Shown here piece after piece: positions 9,670-17,431 of a stretch of 64,000 nucleotides of DNA. The stretch comes from an uncultured Anaerolineae bacterium. Its GTDB lineage: Bacteria; Chloroflexota; Anaerolineae; J036; Brachytrichaceae. The translations under genes and the position numbers were made by a program. Numbering within the stretch: the first letter of the stretch is position 1; every line of letters begins with the position of its first letter. The stretch lies in the NCBI GenBank assembly GCA_937959265.1, contig CALGMA010000004.1:62001-126000 (forward strand), given 5' to 3'. The notes under the pieces are model-generated. The model saw only the letters and a list, made by a program, of their open reading frames with translations. It was not told where the DNA came from and searched no databases.

Positions 9670-10343
9670 TTCTTTTCCTCCTCTTTCATTTGCGCTTCGC
9701 GCTCCGCCTGCTCCGGCGGATGCGCGAGCGCACGCACAAACAACGTCAATCCTTCAACTAGCACGACGACGACCGGCGCACCTTCGCCGATTGGCTCATC
9801 TGATTTGACCGTCCACAGCTCGCCGGCCACCTGCGCTGTGCCCGTGAACTGCGACTCGGGGGTAATGGGCGACTTGATCACCCCATACGCGCCGATCAGG
9901 TTATCCTGCGAAATGACCGGTCGCCGTTGCATGGCGCGCAGGGCGCGATGCAACCCGAAGCCGAAGAAGATCGCCGAACCACCCGAGACCAGCATGATCA
10001 GCCACCATGACACGGCGAAGGCTCGTTCGTCCGGCCGAAACAGGAAAAGCGAGCCGAGGCCGAGGATGACTGCGCCGCCAAGCGCGACCAGCCCGCTCTG
10101 GATCTGTATGTCGGCGATGAACAGGCCGATGCCCACAAGGATGAGTAACAAGCCGGCAACATTCACCGGCAGGCGAGACAGGCCGAGCAGGGCTAGGAGC
10201 AGGCACAACCCGGCGCCGATCTCTAGCAGGCCGGTGCCCGGCACGGCAAATGCGATCACCAGCGCGAGCAGGCCCAGCACGAGCAACGCATACGCGATGT
10301 TCGGATTGGCGATGACGTCGAAAACAGCCTGGCCGATGTCCAT
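9666..10343 (-). CDS. NfeD-family membrane protein
   Basis: A 225-residue protein with an N-terminal hydrophobic block of four to five helices (residues about 15-130). The C-terminal soluble OB-fold segment runs from IGAYGVIKSPITPESQF to GAPVVVVLVEGLTLFVRAL, the NfeD C-terminal pattern. Family members partner SPFH proteins; here the two frames overlap by 4 bp, implying stoichiometric synthesis. It lacks the long ClpP-like protease domain of NfeD1b proteins. A GGGGAGG ribosome site precedes the ATG. Confidence 0.9.
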   Translation of the reverse strand: MDIGQAVFDVIANPNIAYALLVLGLLALVIAFAVPGTGLLEIGAGLCLLLALLGLSRLPVNVAGLLLILVGIGLFIADIQIQSGLVALGGAVILGLGSLFLFRPDERAFAVSWWLIMLVSGGSAIFFGFGLHRALRAMQRRPVISQDNLIGAYGVIKSPITPESQFTGTAQVAGELWTVKSDEPIGEGAPVVVVLVEGLTLFVRALAHPPEQAEREAQMKEEEKK

Positions 10344-10466
10344 GTGTACCTCCCCACGCGACAGTACAACCGCTCTGCTGGAGCACGTCGTCGCACCCGC
10401 CTAAGGTTGCGACGGACTATATCGCTCATGGGTTAGAAGGATGTAGGCAAAAGGATGAGGCGCGGC

Positions 10467-11333
10467 TTAGCCTGCGCCGCCATCGCTCATATTGGCGCGG
10501 CTGCGTCCAACTTGGTCGTGACTGCCGTCGTACACCTCCTCCATCGAGGCAAGCACGTCGTGTAGCGAATTTACTTGCTCGGTGATACTTTCGCGCAAGC
10601 GCTGAGCTTTGCTGCTGTCCACGTCTCGCGCATCCAGCAGCAGCATCTGCGAATACACTGTGCCGAGCGCCGTGAGCGTGTTCTCCAACTGTAGATCGGC
10701 GCGATCCATCGCCGTCTCCAGCTTGAGCAGGTTGTTGTATTGTGCCTGCCGGCGGCTGATGGTCTCGTCCAGCTCGCGCCTGATGGTCTCATCCCGCTCT
10801 TGTAGTGCGCGCTGCTTGAGACGCTTGATGGACTCCGGCACGTCGTTCAAGTCTTTCTTGATGATCTCGTCGTTCTGGAAGGCATCCAGCCGGCTGGCCA
10901 GCACATAGATGTTACGCACCCACGCTTCCACCTGATTGGCCACGTCTTGCATGCGATGCTGCATCGCAGAGTCGGTGAAGCGCTCTACCGCCTTGTCGAT
11001 CCGCTCGCGGTAGGCGATGGCCTGCTTGACGTTCATACGCAGGCTGGGGTTGCGGATGCGGCCGAGGTCGAATTCCTCGCGCAGCGCCTGCGACACGGCC
11101 TGCTCGCCGGCCTGCCGGCTGGCGACGTTCGCGCCGACTACACCCAACCACAGCGGCACCAACCCGGCAAGCCACCACACGGGCGACAGGTTGAACGGCG
11201 GATAGCCCAGGATCGGGATTTGCACGCCGAGCCCGACCAGGATGATCGCGACCGCGATGATCAACGCGCTGGGTAGGCTGAAGATCGCGTTCTGGATGAG
11301 CTTGCCGCGCGTGCGCTGTCTGAGATCGTCCAT
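10467..11333 (-). CDS. Uncharacterised two-TM coiled-coil protein in the PspA/SPFH cluster
   Basis: I do not recognise a named family. The 288-residue product has two hydrophobic helices near the N-terminus (residues about 20-40 and 50-68), then a long charged helical region (about 75-270) with few Pro or Gly, predicted coiled coil. Examples are KQAIAYRERIDKAVERF and RRELDETISRRQAQYNNLL. It lies between nfeD and pspA on the same strand, 65 bp from pspA, and like PspA is almost entirely helical. By position I infer a membrane-anchored partner in envelope-stress response. Confidence 0.75.
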   Translation of the reverse strand: MDDLRQRTRGKLIQNAIFSLPSALIIAVAIILVGLGVQIPILGYPPFNLSPVWWLAGLVPLWLGVVGANVASRQAGEQAVSQALREEFDLGRIRNPSLRMNVKQAIAYRERIDKAVERFTDSAMQHRMQDVANQVEAWVRNIYVLASRLDAFQNDEIIKKDLNDVPESIKRLKQRALQERDETIRRELDETISRRQAQYNNLLKLETAMDRADLQLENTLTALGTVYSQMLLLDARDVDSSKAQRLRESITEQVNSLHDVLASMEEVYDGSHDQVGRSRANMSDGGAG

Positions 11334-11345
11334 TGGCTCGGCAGC

Positions 11346-11398
11346 TTAGTCGCTGGTAACCAGTGCCGGTTACCAGTACCAACGTTACCGTTCACCGG
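11346..11398. repeat. Short-period repeat/hairpin spacer between pspA and the two-TM gene
   Basis: The spacer contains CTGGTAACC and its reverse complement GGTTACCAG separated by 6 nt, then further GTTACC/GTTCACC units. The motif CCGGTTACC recurs in the groES-groEL spacer (39065-39092). It may fold as a hairpin in the pspA downstream region. Confidence 0.45.
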
Positions 11399-12079
11399 CT
11401 ATTGGCTAATCCCCAACCGTCGCTTACGCTCCTCAAGCTGAGCGTCCAGTTCGCCACGGCCGAGCGCCTCGTCCATCTGTGCGTCCAGGTTTTGGGCAGC
11501 CATCTCGGCGCGGGCTGAGGCCTGATCGAGCCGAGTGCGAATGGCTTCGGCCATGCGGGCAACATCGGCGTCGCCTACGCCAGCCAGGTCGTCCAGCGAC
11601 TTGATCGCCTTGTTGGTGATCTCCTTGGCCTTGGCCAGGTCGAGCAGCGCCACCATCTCCTCGCGTTGCTGTCGGATGGTCGTGAGCTTCGCTTGCAGCT
11701 TTAGACGCGCATCGAGCAGCGCTTTGTATTCGCGCTGCTGCCGTTCCAACTGGCTGTTGTAGGTCTCGTGCAGGCCGCGCACCGAATTCAGCTTGGCCTG
11801 CGCGGCGCGCGCCAGTTCTTCCTTCCCCTGGGTGAGGAACAGGTCAATGTTGCGATCGAGCTCGTCCATCTGCTTCTTGTACTCAGCGGCCTTGCGCTCG
11901 AGCGTCTTGACCTGCCCCCCTACGGTGGCTGCGGCGTCCTCCAGGGCGTCAAGGTTGTTGTTCACGTCGCGGATGTACTGGTCAATCACGGCCATCGAGT
12001 TGGACTTCAGCGCATTGTCCACCAGCGCGTGAAGATTTGCCTGAATCAGCGTGCTCACTTTGTCGAGAAGAGAAGCCAT
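11399..12079 (-). CDS. pspA: PspA/IM30 (Vipp1)-family membrane-stress protein
   Basis: A 226-residue, almost wholly helical protein that begins MASLLDKVSTLIQANLHALV, the amphipathic membrane-binding helix of PspA/IM30. ALEDAAATVGGQVKTLERK and repeated Gln/Glu/Arg coiled-coil segments follow. The family assembles ESCRT-III-like rods that protect the inner membrane. It has a good CGGAGGAAAA ribosome site, is the first gene of the minus-strand group pspA, two-TM protein, nfeD, SPFH, and is divergent from a lipoprotein gene. A TATAAT (minus strand, 12210-12215) lies about 130 bp upstream, without a clear -35 box. Confidence 0.92.
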   Translation of the reverse strand: MASLLDKVSTLIQANLHALVDNALKSNSMAVIDQYIRDVNNNLDALEDAAATVGGQVKTLERKAAEYKKQMDELDRNIDLFLTQGKEELARAAQAKLNSVRGLHETYNSQLERQQREYKALLDARLKLQAKLTTIRQQREEMVALLDLAKAKEITNKAIKSLDDLAGVGDADVARMAEAIRTRLDQASARAEMAAQNLDAQMDEALGRGELDAQLEERKRRLGISQ

Positions 12080-12359
12080 TCGTTTTCCTCCGGGATGTTC
12101 GAACTATCGCTGCTCCCCCGGCTCATCCGAATCGCCCTTCTATAAGGCAAAACCGCGATCCTGATGAGGACGAATTCCAGACAGCCACGAAGGCAAGCGG
12201 ACAATCGAAATTATAGCTACCGGAGCGGCTTAGGCATGACATTTGCCTGACGCAGCTCTGCAGAGACCGGGGCGCAGCGCGGCTGTGGAACTCCGCGGCG
12301 AATTTGACGTCTTCAAAGTGAAATTGCACACTTGCTCGAAGGTCAAAGGAAGGATGACC

Positions 12360-13271
12360 ATGATGAATATACGCAAACGCCGTCTCGTCGCACTGGTCGC
12401 ACTGTTCGGTTCGGTTGCCCTATCCGTATCGGCTTGTGCCCCGCCAGCGGCGCCCCCGCCGTATGCCTCAGATGCTGCGCCGATGGCCGCGCCGGCAATG
12501 CCTGAGAGCGCCGCGCGCGCGCCGGCGCAATCTGCCGCCGGCGAGACAGTGGATCAAGCGCTCCAGCCGCGCCTCATCATCCGCACAGCAGACCTGACCA
12601 TCGTCGTGAAGGACACTCAGGCGCAAATGGACGCGCTGGCCAAGCTGGCCGAGGAATTCGGCGGTTTTGTCGTATCGTCAAGCACGTCGCGCGTCCGCGA
12701 TAACGCCCTGCAGGGCTATATCACGCTGCGCGTAGATGCGGCGCGCTTCGATGAGGCGATGAACCGCATCCGGAGCCTGGCCGTCGAGGTGCGCAACGAA
12801 AACGTGCGCGGCGAGGATGTCACTGCCGAGTATGTGGACCTCGACGCCCGGCTGAAGAACCTGGAGGCGACCGAAGCGCAGCTACAGAAAATCCTCGAGC
12901 AGGCGGTCACAACCGAGGATGTGCTGGCCGTGTATCGCGAACTCACCGAGATTCGCGGACGGATCGAGCAGATCAAGGGGCGCATGAAGTATCTCTCTCA
13001 GTCGGCGGCGTTGGCCACCATCTCGGTCACGCTCATCCCCGATGCGCTGGCGCAGCCGCTCCAGGTGGGCGGCTGGCGGCCGGAGGGCGTGGCTAGGGAA
13101 GCGTTCGAGGCGCTGATCGCTACGTTGCAGGGGCTGGCATCGCTGTTCATTTGGCTGGTCATTGTCGTCCTGCCGGTGTTGTTGATCCTTGCCATCCCGA
13201 TCGTCTTGCTGGTGCTGCTCATCCGGCGCGCGCGCCGCAGCAAGAAGGCTGAAGCAGCGAAGACCTCGTGA
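12360..13271 (+). CDS. DUF4349 membrane-anchored lipoprotein
   Basis: A 303-residue protein with a signal peptide and lipobox (LSVSAC), then a Pro/Ala-rich linker. The DUF4349 domain (residues about 75-240) includes LIIRTADLTIVVKDTQAQM, VDLDARLKNLEATEAQLQKILEQA (coiled coil) and QIKGRMKYLSQSAALATISV. A C-terminal TM helix (about 265-290) is followed by an Arg/Lys tail, a stop-transfer signal. Function of the family is unknown; it probably spans the envelope. The start at 12360 is favoured by AAAGGAAGG 6 bp upstream; ATG at 12354 or 12363 is possible. Divergent from pspA. Confidence 0.85.
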   Translation: MMNIRKRRLVALVALFGSVALSVSACAPPAAPPPYASDAAPMAAPAMPESAARAPAQSAAGETVDQALQPRLIIRTADLTIVVKDTQAQMDALAKLAEEFGGFVVSSSTSRVRDNALQGYITLRVDAARFDEAMNRIRSLAVEVRNENVRGEDVTAEYVDLDARLKNLEATEAQLQKILEQAVTTEDVLAVYRELTEIRGRIEQIKGRMKYLSQSAALATISVTLIPDALAQPLQVGGWRPEGVAREAFEALIATLQGLASLFIWLVIVVLPVLLILAIPIVLLVLLIRRARRSKKAEAAKTS

Positions 13272-13305
13272 GCACTGCAGGCGGGCTACCTCTACAATCG
13301 GCTGC

Positions 13306-14538
13306 ATGAGCATCGAACTGCGCGCTGCACTCGAAGCGATCATCCGCGCAGCCCTGCGCGCCGCCGACCCTGCTGAAGCAATTCGCCGTCATGTTCGCCG
13401 CGACGGCGAATCGCTCGTTGTAGATGGCATGACATACGACCTGCGCGCCTTCGATGACGTGCGCCTGATTGCTGTTGGCAAGGCAGCGGCACCGATGGCC
13501 GCTGAGGTGGTTCGCTTGCTCGATGATCGGTTGTCCCGCGCCGTCATCGTCACCAAACATGGTCATCTGCCTCCCGACCTAAAGGCCAAACTCGCCATTC
13601 GAGGCTCAGCCTCGATCGAAGCCGGCCACCCGGTCCCGGACGAGCATAGCCTGCGCGCCGGCCAGGCGGTGTGCGCGGCGCTGCACAGTTGCACGGCGCA
13701 GACATTGGTCATCACTTGTGTAAGCGGCGGAGCGTCGGCGCTTTTGGTCGCACCACATATAGGTATCTCACTCAACGCGATGCGCGCCATCAACGATGCA
13801 TTGCTGCGCAGCGGCGCCGACATCCATGAGATGAACGCCGTGCGTGCGCGGCTGGATCGCCTGAAGAGCGGCGGGCTGGTGCGGCTGGCGCAGCCGGCGA
13901 CGGTGATCGGCTTGATCCTCAGCGACGTGATCGGCGATCCGCTGGACGTGATCGCCGGCGGGTTGACGAACGACCCACTGGCGCACAACGTGCTGGTGGG
14001 CAACAACGCGCAGGCGTGCCAAGCCGCAGCGCAAGCGGCGGAGCGGCTCGGCTTTGTCGCGCGCGTGGTCACCACCACGCTGCACGGCGAGGCGCGCGAG
14101 GCCGGCGCGCAGATCGCTCGTGCGTTGCTCGACGCCGATTCTCCGTCCATAGCGCGCGGCGTATGCCTGATCTACGGCGGCGAGACTACCGTGACCGTGC
14201 GTGGCAATGGCAAAGGTGGGCGCAACCAGGAGTTGGCGCTGGCGGCGGCAATTGAACTGGATGCGCAGGCGGACTCACGGACGCGCGCCCGCGTCGGCAT
14301 CGCCGCGCTGGGCACTGACGGCACCGACGGCCCGACCGACGCCGCCGGCGCGATGGCTTTCGCCGACACGGTGCGACGCGCGCGTGAGCGTGGCCTGGAG
14401 GCCCGCGACTACCTTGAGCGCAATGACAGCTATCATTATTTTGCGCCGCTGGGTGAGCTGATCATGACCGGCCCGACCGGCACCAACGTCGCCGACGTCA
14501 TCATCGCCCTGAGACTGAGCGATGCAGCGGAAGCGTAA
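13306..14538 (+). CDS. Glycerate 2-kinase (DUF4147/MOFRL family)
   Basis: A 410-residue class-II glycerate kinase. The N-terminal DUF4147 part has RLIAVGKAAAPMA, VITCVSGGASALL and MNAVRARLDRLKSGGL. The C-terminal MOFRL domain has YGGETTVTVRGNGKGGRNQE and ALGTDGTDGPTDAAGAM. It phosphorylates D-glycerate to 2-phosphoglycerate. ATG 13306 has a TACAAT box only 8 bp upstream (13292-13297) and no Shine-Dalgarno, suggesting a leaderless message. Its stop overlaps the extended 5' frame of the next gene, ilvA. Confidence 0.92.
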   Translation: MSIELRAALEAIIRAALRAADPAEAIRRHVRRDGESLVVDGMTYDLRAFDDVRLIAVGKAAAPMAAEVVRLLDDRLSRAVIVTKHGHLPPDLKAKLAIRGSASIEAGHPVPDEHSLRAGQAVCAALHSCTAQTLVITCVSGGASALLVAPHIGISLNAMRAINDALLRSGADIHEMNAVRARLDRLKSGGLVRLAQPATVIGLILSDVIGDPLDVIAGGLTNDPLAHNVLVGNNAQACQAAAQAAERLGFVARVVTTTLHGEAREAGAQIARALLDADSPSIARGVCLIYGGETTVTVRGNGKGGRNQELALAAAIELDAQADSRTRARVGIAALGTDGTDGPTDAAGAMAFADTVRRARERGLEARDYLERNDSYHYFAPLGELIMTGPTGTNVADVIIALRLSDAAEA

Positions 14539-14569
14539 AGCGCAACACGCAACATCTGTAACCTCTCCC

Positions 14570-15808
14570 ATGACACCGTCCATCACCCTCGCCGACATCT
14601 ACGCCGCACAGCAAACATTGCGCGACCAGATCATCCTCACGCCGGTGCTGCCGGAGCTGCGCCTGACGCGCATCCTCGGCGCGCGCGTGTTCCTGAAGGC
14701 CGAATCGCTGCAGCGCGCCGGCTCGTTCAAGATCCGCGGCGCGTATAACAAGATCAGCCGGCTGAGCGAGGAGGAGCGCAGACGCGGCGTCATTGCGGCC
14801 AGCGCCGGCAATCACGCGCAGGGTGTGGCGCTGGCTGCGCGCATCTTCGGCATCCCGGCGACGATCGTGATGCCGGAGTATGCCCCGCTGACCAAGGTGG
14901 TGAGCACGCGCGACCTGGGCGCGGAGGTGATCCTGCATGGCGCGACCTTCGACGATGCCGGCGCATTCGCCCGCGAACAGCAACAAGCGCGCGGCCTGAC
15001 ATTCGTGCATGCCTTCGATGATCCGCTCGTTATCGCCGGTCAGGGCACGATCGGGCTGGAGATCATGGCTGCCTTGCCCGAGTTGAACGCGCTGCTCGTG
15101 CCCATTGGCGGCGGCGGCCTGATCAGCGGCATCGCGATTGCGGTGAAGGCGCTCAAGCCCGGCGTGTGCATCGTCGGCGTGCAATCGGCGGCATGTGCGC
15201 CGGTGCGTGCGTCATTGGCTGCCGGCCAAGTGGTAACGGCAACCTCGGCCAACACCATCGCCGATGGCATCGCCGTCAAGCGGCCGGGCGAGCTGACGCT
15301 GCGCTACATCCGCGAACTGGTGGATGACGTGGTGGAGGTGAGCGACGACGAGATCGCGCGGGGCATCGCGCACTGTGCGCAGTACGCCCGGCTGGTGGTG
15401 GAAGGCGCCGGCGCGGCTGGCGTGGCAGCCTTGCTGGCCGGTAAAGTTGCCGTCGGGCAGAGCGATGTAGTCTGCGCCGTGCTGTGCGGCGGCAACATTG
15501 ACGGTAATCTACTGGCGCGGGTGATCGAGCAGGTGATGGTGCAGCAAGGACGTATCATCGTACTGCGCCTCACCGTGTTGGACCGCCCTGGCCAGCTTGC
15601 AGCGGTGATCAACCACGTTGCGGCGTGCGGGGCGAACATCATAGACGTGATCCATCGCCGTGCAGTGTGGCTGGCGCCGCTCACGCGCACCGGCCTGGAG
15701 CTAGTGCTCGAGGTACGTGACGAGGTGCATGGCCAGGCGGTGATGCAGCGGCTGGCGGATGCCGGCTATCACGTCGAGCGCGTGCGGCTGGGCGAATGGC
15801 CGGATTAG
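14570..15808 (+). CDS. ilvA: Threonine ammonia-lyase (threonine dehydratase)
   Basis: A 412-residue PLP enzyme. GSFKIRGAYNKI holds the PLP lysine (K54), with SAGNHAQGVALAA and the phosphate-binding PIGGGGLISG. The C-terminal about 85 residues (LRLTVLDRPGQLAAVINHVA onward) form one ACT domain. This matches the short biosynthetic/catabolic type rather than E. coli IlvA with two ACT-like domains. It deaminates threonine to 2-oxobutanoate, the isoleucine precursor. ATG 14570 starts the homology; it lies 31 bp after the glycerate kinase stop. Confidence 0.93.
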   Translation: MTPSITLADIYAAQQTLRDQIILTPVLPELRLTRILGARVFLKAESLQRAGSFKIRGAYNKISRLSEEERRRGVIAASAGNHAQGVALAARIFGIPATIVMPEYAPLTKVVSTRDLGAEVILHGATFDDAGAFAREQQQARGLTFVHAFDDPLVIAGQGTIGLEIMAALPELNALLVPIGGGGLISGIAIAVKALKPGVCIVGVQSAACAPVRASLAAGQVVTATSANTIADGIAVKRPGELTLRYIRELVDDVVEVSDDEIARGIAHCAQYARLVVEGAGAAGVAALLAGKVAVGQSDVVCAVLCGGNIDGNLLARVIEQVMVQQGRIIVLRLTVLDRPGQLAAVINHVAACGANIIDVIHRRAVWLAPLTRTGLELVLEVRDEVHGQAVMQRLADAGYHVERVRLGEWPD

Positions 15809-15817
15809 CAGTGTTCG

Positions 15818-15845
15818 GTTTTAAGTTCTCAGTGCTGAGTTGCGA
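15818..15845 (+). repeat. Four degenerate heptamer repeats
   Basis: Four consecutive 7-bp units, GTTTTAA GTTCTCA and GTGCTGA GTTGCGA, fit GTTnnnA and fill part of the ilvA-flavin reductase spacer. The same period, with different units, appears at 39065-39092 and 44056-44090. Confidence 0.6.
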
Positions 15846-15891
15846 ATCGCATGTATCATCCTTACACCTCATTCACAAACTCAAAACGACG

Positions 15892-16386
15892 ATGGTATCT
15901 CCCGATGCATTCAAGCAGGTGATGCGGCGCTGGGCCAGCACGGTCACCATCATCACCACCAGGGCCGGCGACACGATCTACGGGCTGACGGCAACCGCGT
16001 TCTCATCGCTCAGCGTCGCCCCGCCCGAAGTCTTCATCAGCATCAACAAGCAAACCCGCACCCATCCGCTCATCGAGCAGGGTGGGGTGTTTTGCGTGAA
16101 TTTCCTCGCGCCGGAGATGATTCACATCTCCGACCGCTTCGCCGGCCGCTACCCTAACGAGGAACGCTTCCAAGATGTGCGCTACCGCGCCGAGGCGACC
16201 GGCGCGCCGGTGCTCGACGATGCGATTGCCTACCTGGATTGCACGGTGGCGCGCGCGCTCGATGCCGGCGATCACACCATCTTCATCGGCTTGGTGCAGG
16301 CTTCCGGCGTGCAGCGCCCTGACGACGCGCCGCTGCTTTACTTCAACGGCCGCTACCACTGTCTGGGCGACGTGGCGAGCGAGTAA
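15892..16386 (+). CDS. Flavin reductase-like (FMN-binding split-barrel) protein
   Basis: A 164-residue HpaC/DIM6-type flavin reductase. It shows FKQVMRRWASTVTIITTR, then YGLTATAFSSLSVAPPEVFI, the family's FMN-binding stretch, FCVNFLAPE, and the C-terminal PLLYFNGRYHCLG. Such proteins reduce FMN with NAD(P)H for a partner monooxygenase, or act alone. No monooxygenase is adjacent, so its partner is unknown. The start at ATG 15892 is where similarity begins; upstream in-frame sequence is repeat-derived. Confidence 0.9.
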   Translation: MVSPDAFKQVMRRWASTVTIITTRAGDTIYGLTATAFSSLSVAPPEVFISINKQTRTHPLIEQGGVFCVNFLAPEMIHISDRFAGRYPNEERFQDVRYRAEATGAPVLDDAIAYLDCTVARALDAGDHTIFIGLVQASGVQRPDDAPLLYFNGRYHCLGDVASE

Positions 16387-16397
16387 CCACACCCACG

Positions 16398-17240
16398 ATG
16401 ACGACCGGCACCCCATCTACTGAGGCTCACCACCAACGGCCTGTGACCGGCCTCCCCGCCATCGCTGCGGCGTTCGCCCGCGCCAGAGCCGAGGGCCGGC
16501 CGGCGCTCATGCCCTACTGGTCGCTCGGCTACCCCGATGTCGAAACATCGCTGCGCGTGATCGAGGCGATTGCCCGCGCCGGCGCCGACCTGATCGAACT
16601 CGGCGTGCCGTTCAGCGACCCGTTGGCCGATGGGCCGGTGATCCAGCGCGCCAACCAGATTGCGCTGGAGCGCGGCATCACGGTCAGCCGCTGCATGCAA
16701 ATTGCCACCCGCGCCCGGGCTGCCGGCGTGTCTGTGCCGTTCCTGGCGATGGGCTACCTCAACCCTGTGATCGCCTATGGCGAGGCGCGCTACGTGGCCG
16801 ATTGGCAGGACGCCGGCGCCGATGGGTTGATCGTGCCCGACCTGCCGCCCGAGGAGAGCGACGATCTCAAGCGCGAGTGCGACGCGCACGAGATGGCGCT
16901 GGTGCAATTCACCGCGCCCACCGGCACCGAAGCGCGCATCTCGCTGTCCGCCCAATATGCCACCGGTTTCATCTATATCGTCTCCATAGCCGGCGTCACC
17001 GGTGCGCGCGACCGGCTGGCCGAAGGACTGCGCGACTACGTGGAGCGCGTCAAGGTCCACGCAGCCGGCAAGCCTGTCGTCGTCGGCTTTGGCATCAGCA
17101 AGCCGGAGCACGTGCGCGAAGTCGGTCAGTTCGCCGACGGCGTGATCGTGGCCAGCGCGCTGCTCAAGCATGCCGGTGACGCGCCCGACCCGGTGCAAGC
17201 GGCATACGAATTCGTGCGTGATCTGTGCTACCGGACATGA
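16398..17240 (+). CDS. trpA: Tryptophan synthase alpha subunit
   Basis: A 280-residue TIM barrel. LIELGVPFSDPLADGPVIQ carries the catalytic Glu and Asp; FLAMGYLNPVIAYG, GLIVPDLPPEE, GFIYIVSIAGVTGAR and VVGFGISKPEHV complete the family set. It cleaves indole-glycerol phosphate and hands indole to TrpB, which is not in this window. An N-terminal extension of about 18 residues precedes the usual start. The stop overlaps (ATGA) the remnant of a GH32 gene. Confidence 0.95.
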   Translation: MTTGTPSTEAHHQRPVTGLPAIAAAFARARAEGRPALMPYWSLGYPDVETSLRVIEAIARAGADLIELGVPFSDPLADGPVIQRANQIALERGITVSRCMQIATRARAAGVSVPFLAMGYLNPVIAYGEARYVADWQDAGADGLIVPDLPPEESDDLKRECDAHEMALVQFTAPTGTEARISLSAQYATGFIYIVSIAGVTGARDRLAEGLRDYVERVKVHAAGKPVVVGFGISKPEHVREVGQFADGVIVASALLKHAGDAPDPVQAAYEFVRDLCYRT

Positions 17241-17431
17241 CCGCACGCCCGCGCCTCCACTTCACCCCACCGTCGAACTTCATGAACGATCCGAACGGGC
17301 TGGTCTACAAACACAGCCCGCACCTGGACTCGTGGTCGGCGTGCTCCTACGACGCTTCGGCCTGCGACGACCTGAGCGACGCCGAGCGCGCCGCGCTGGA
17401 AGCGCCCAACGCGCGGTATCGGGGGCGATAG
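17237..17431 (+). pseudogene. 5' remnant of a GH32 sucrose/fructan hydrolase
   Basis: The frame opening in the trpA stop reads MTARPRLHFTPPSNFMNDPN followed by GLVY, the start of family GH32 enzymes (invertase, levanase), including the NDPNG motif with the nucleophile Asp. Similarity ends after about 24 codons (near 17310). The rest of the frame is antisense to the XRE-TPR gene and does not look like GH32. A matching GH32 C-terminal fragment lies at about 21520-21845. ATGA overlap with trpA suggests the intact gene was once coupled to trpA. Confidence 0.75.

Noticed and set aside
16353..17246. 297-codon minus-strand frame antisense to trpA
   Set aside because: trpA is fully conserved; the antisense frame has no recognisable motif.
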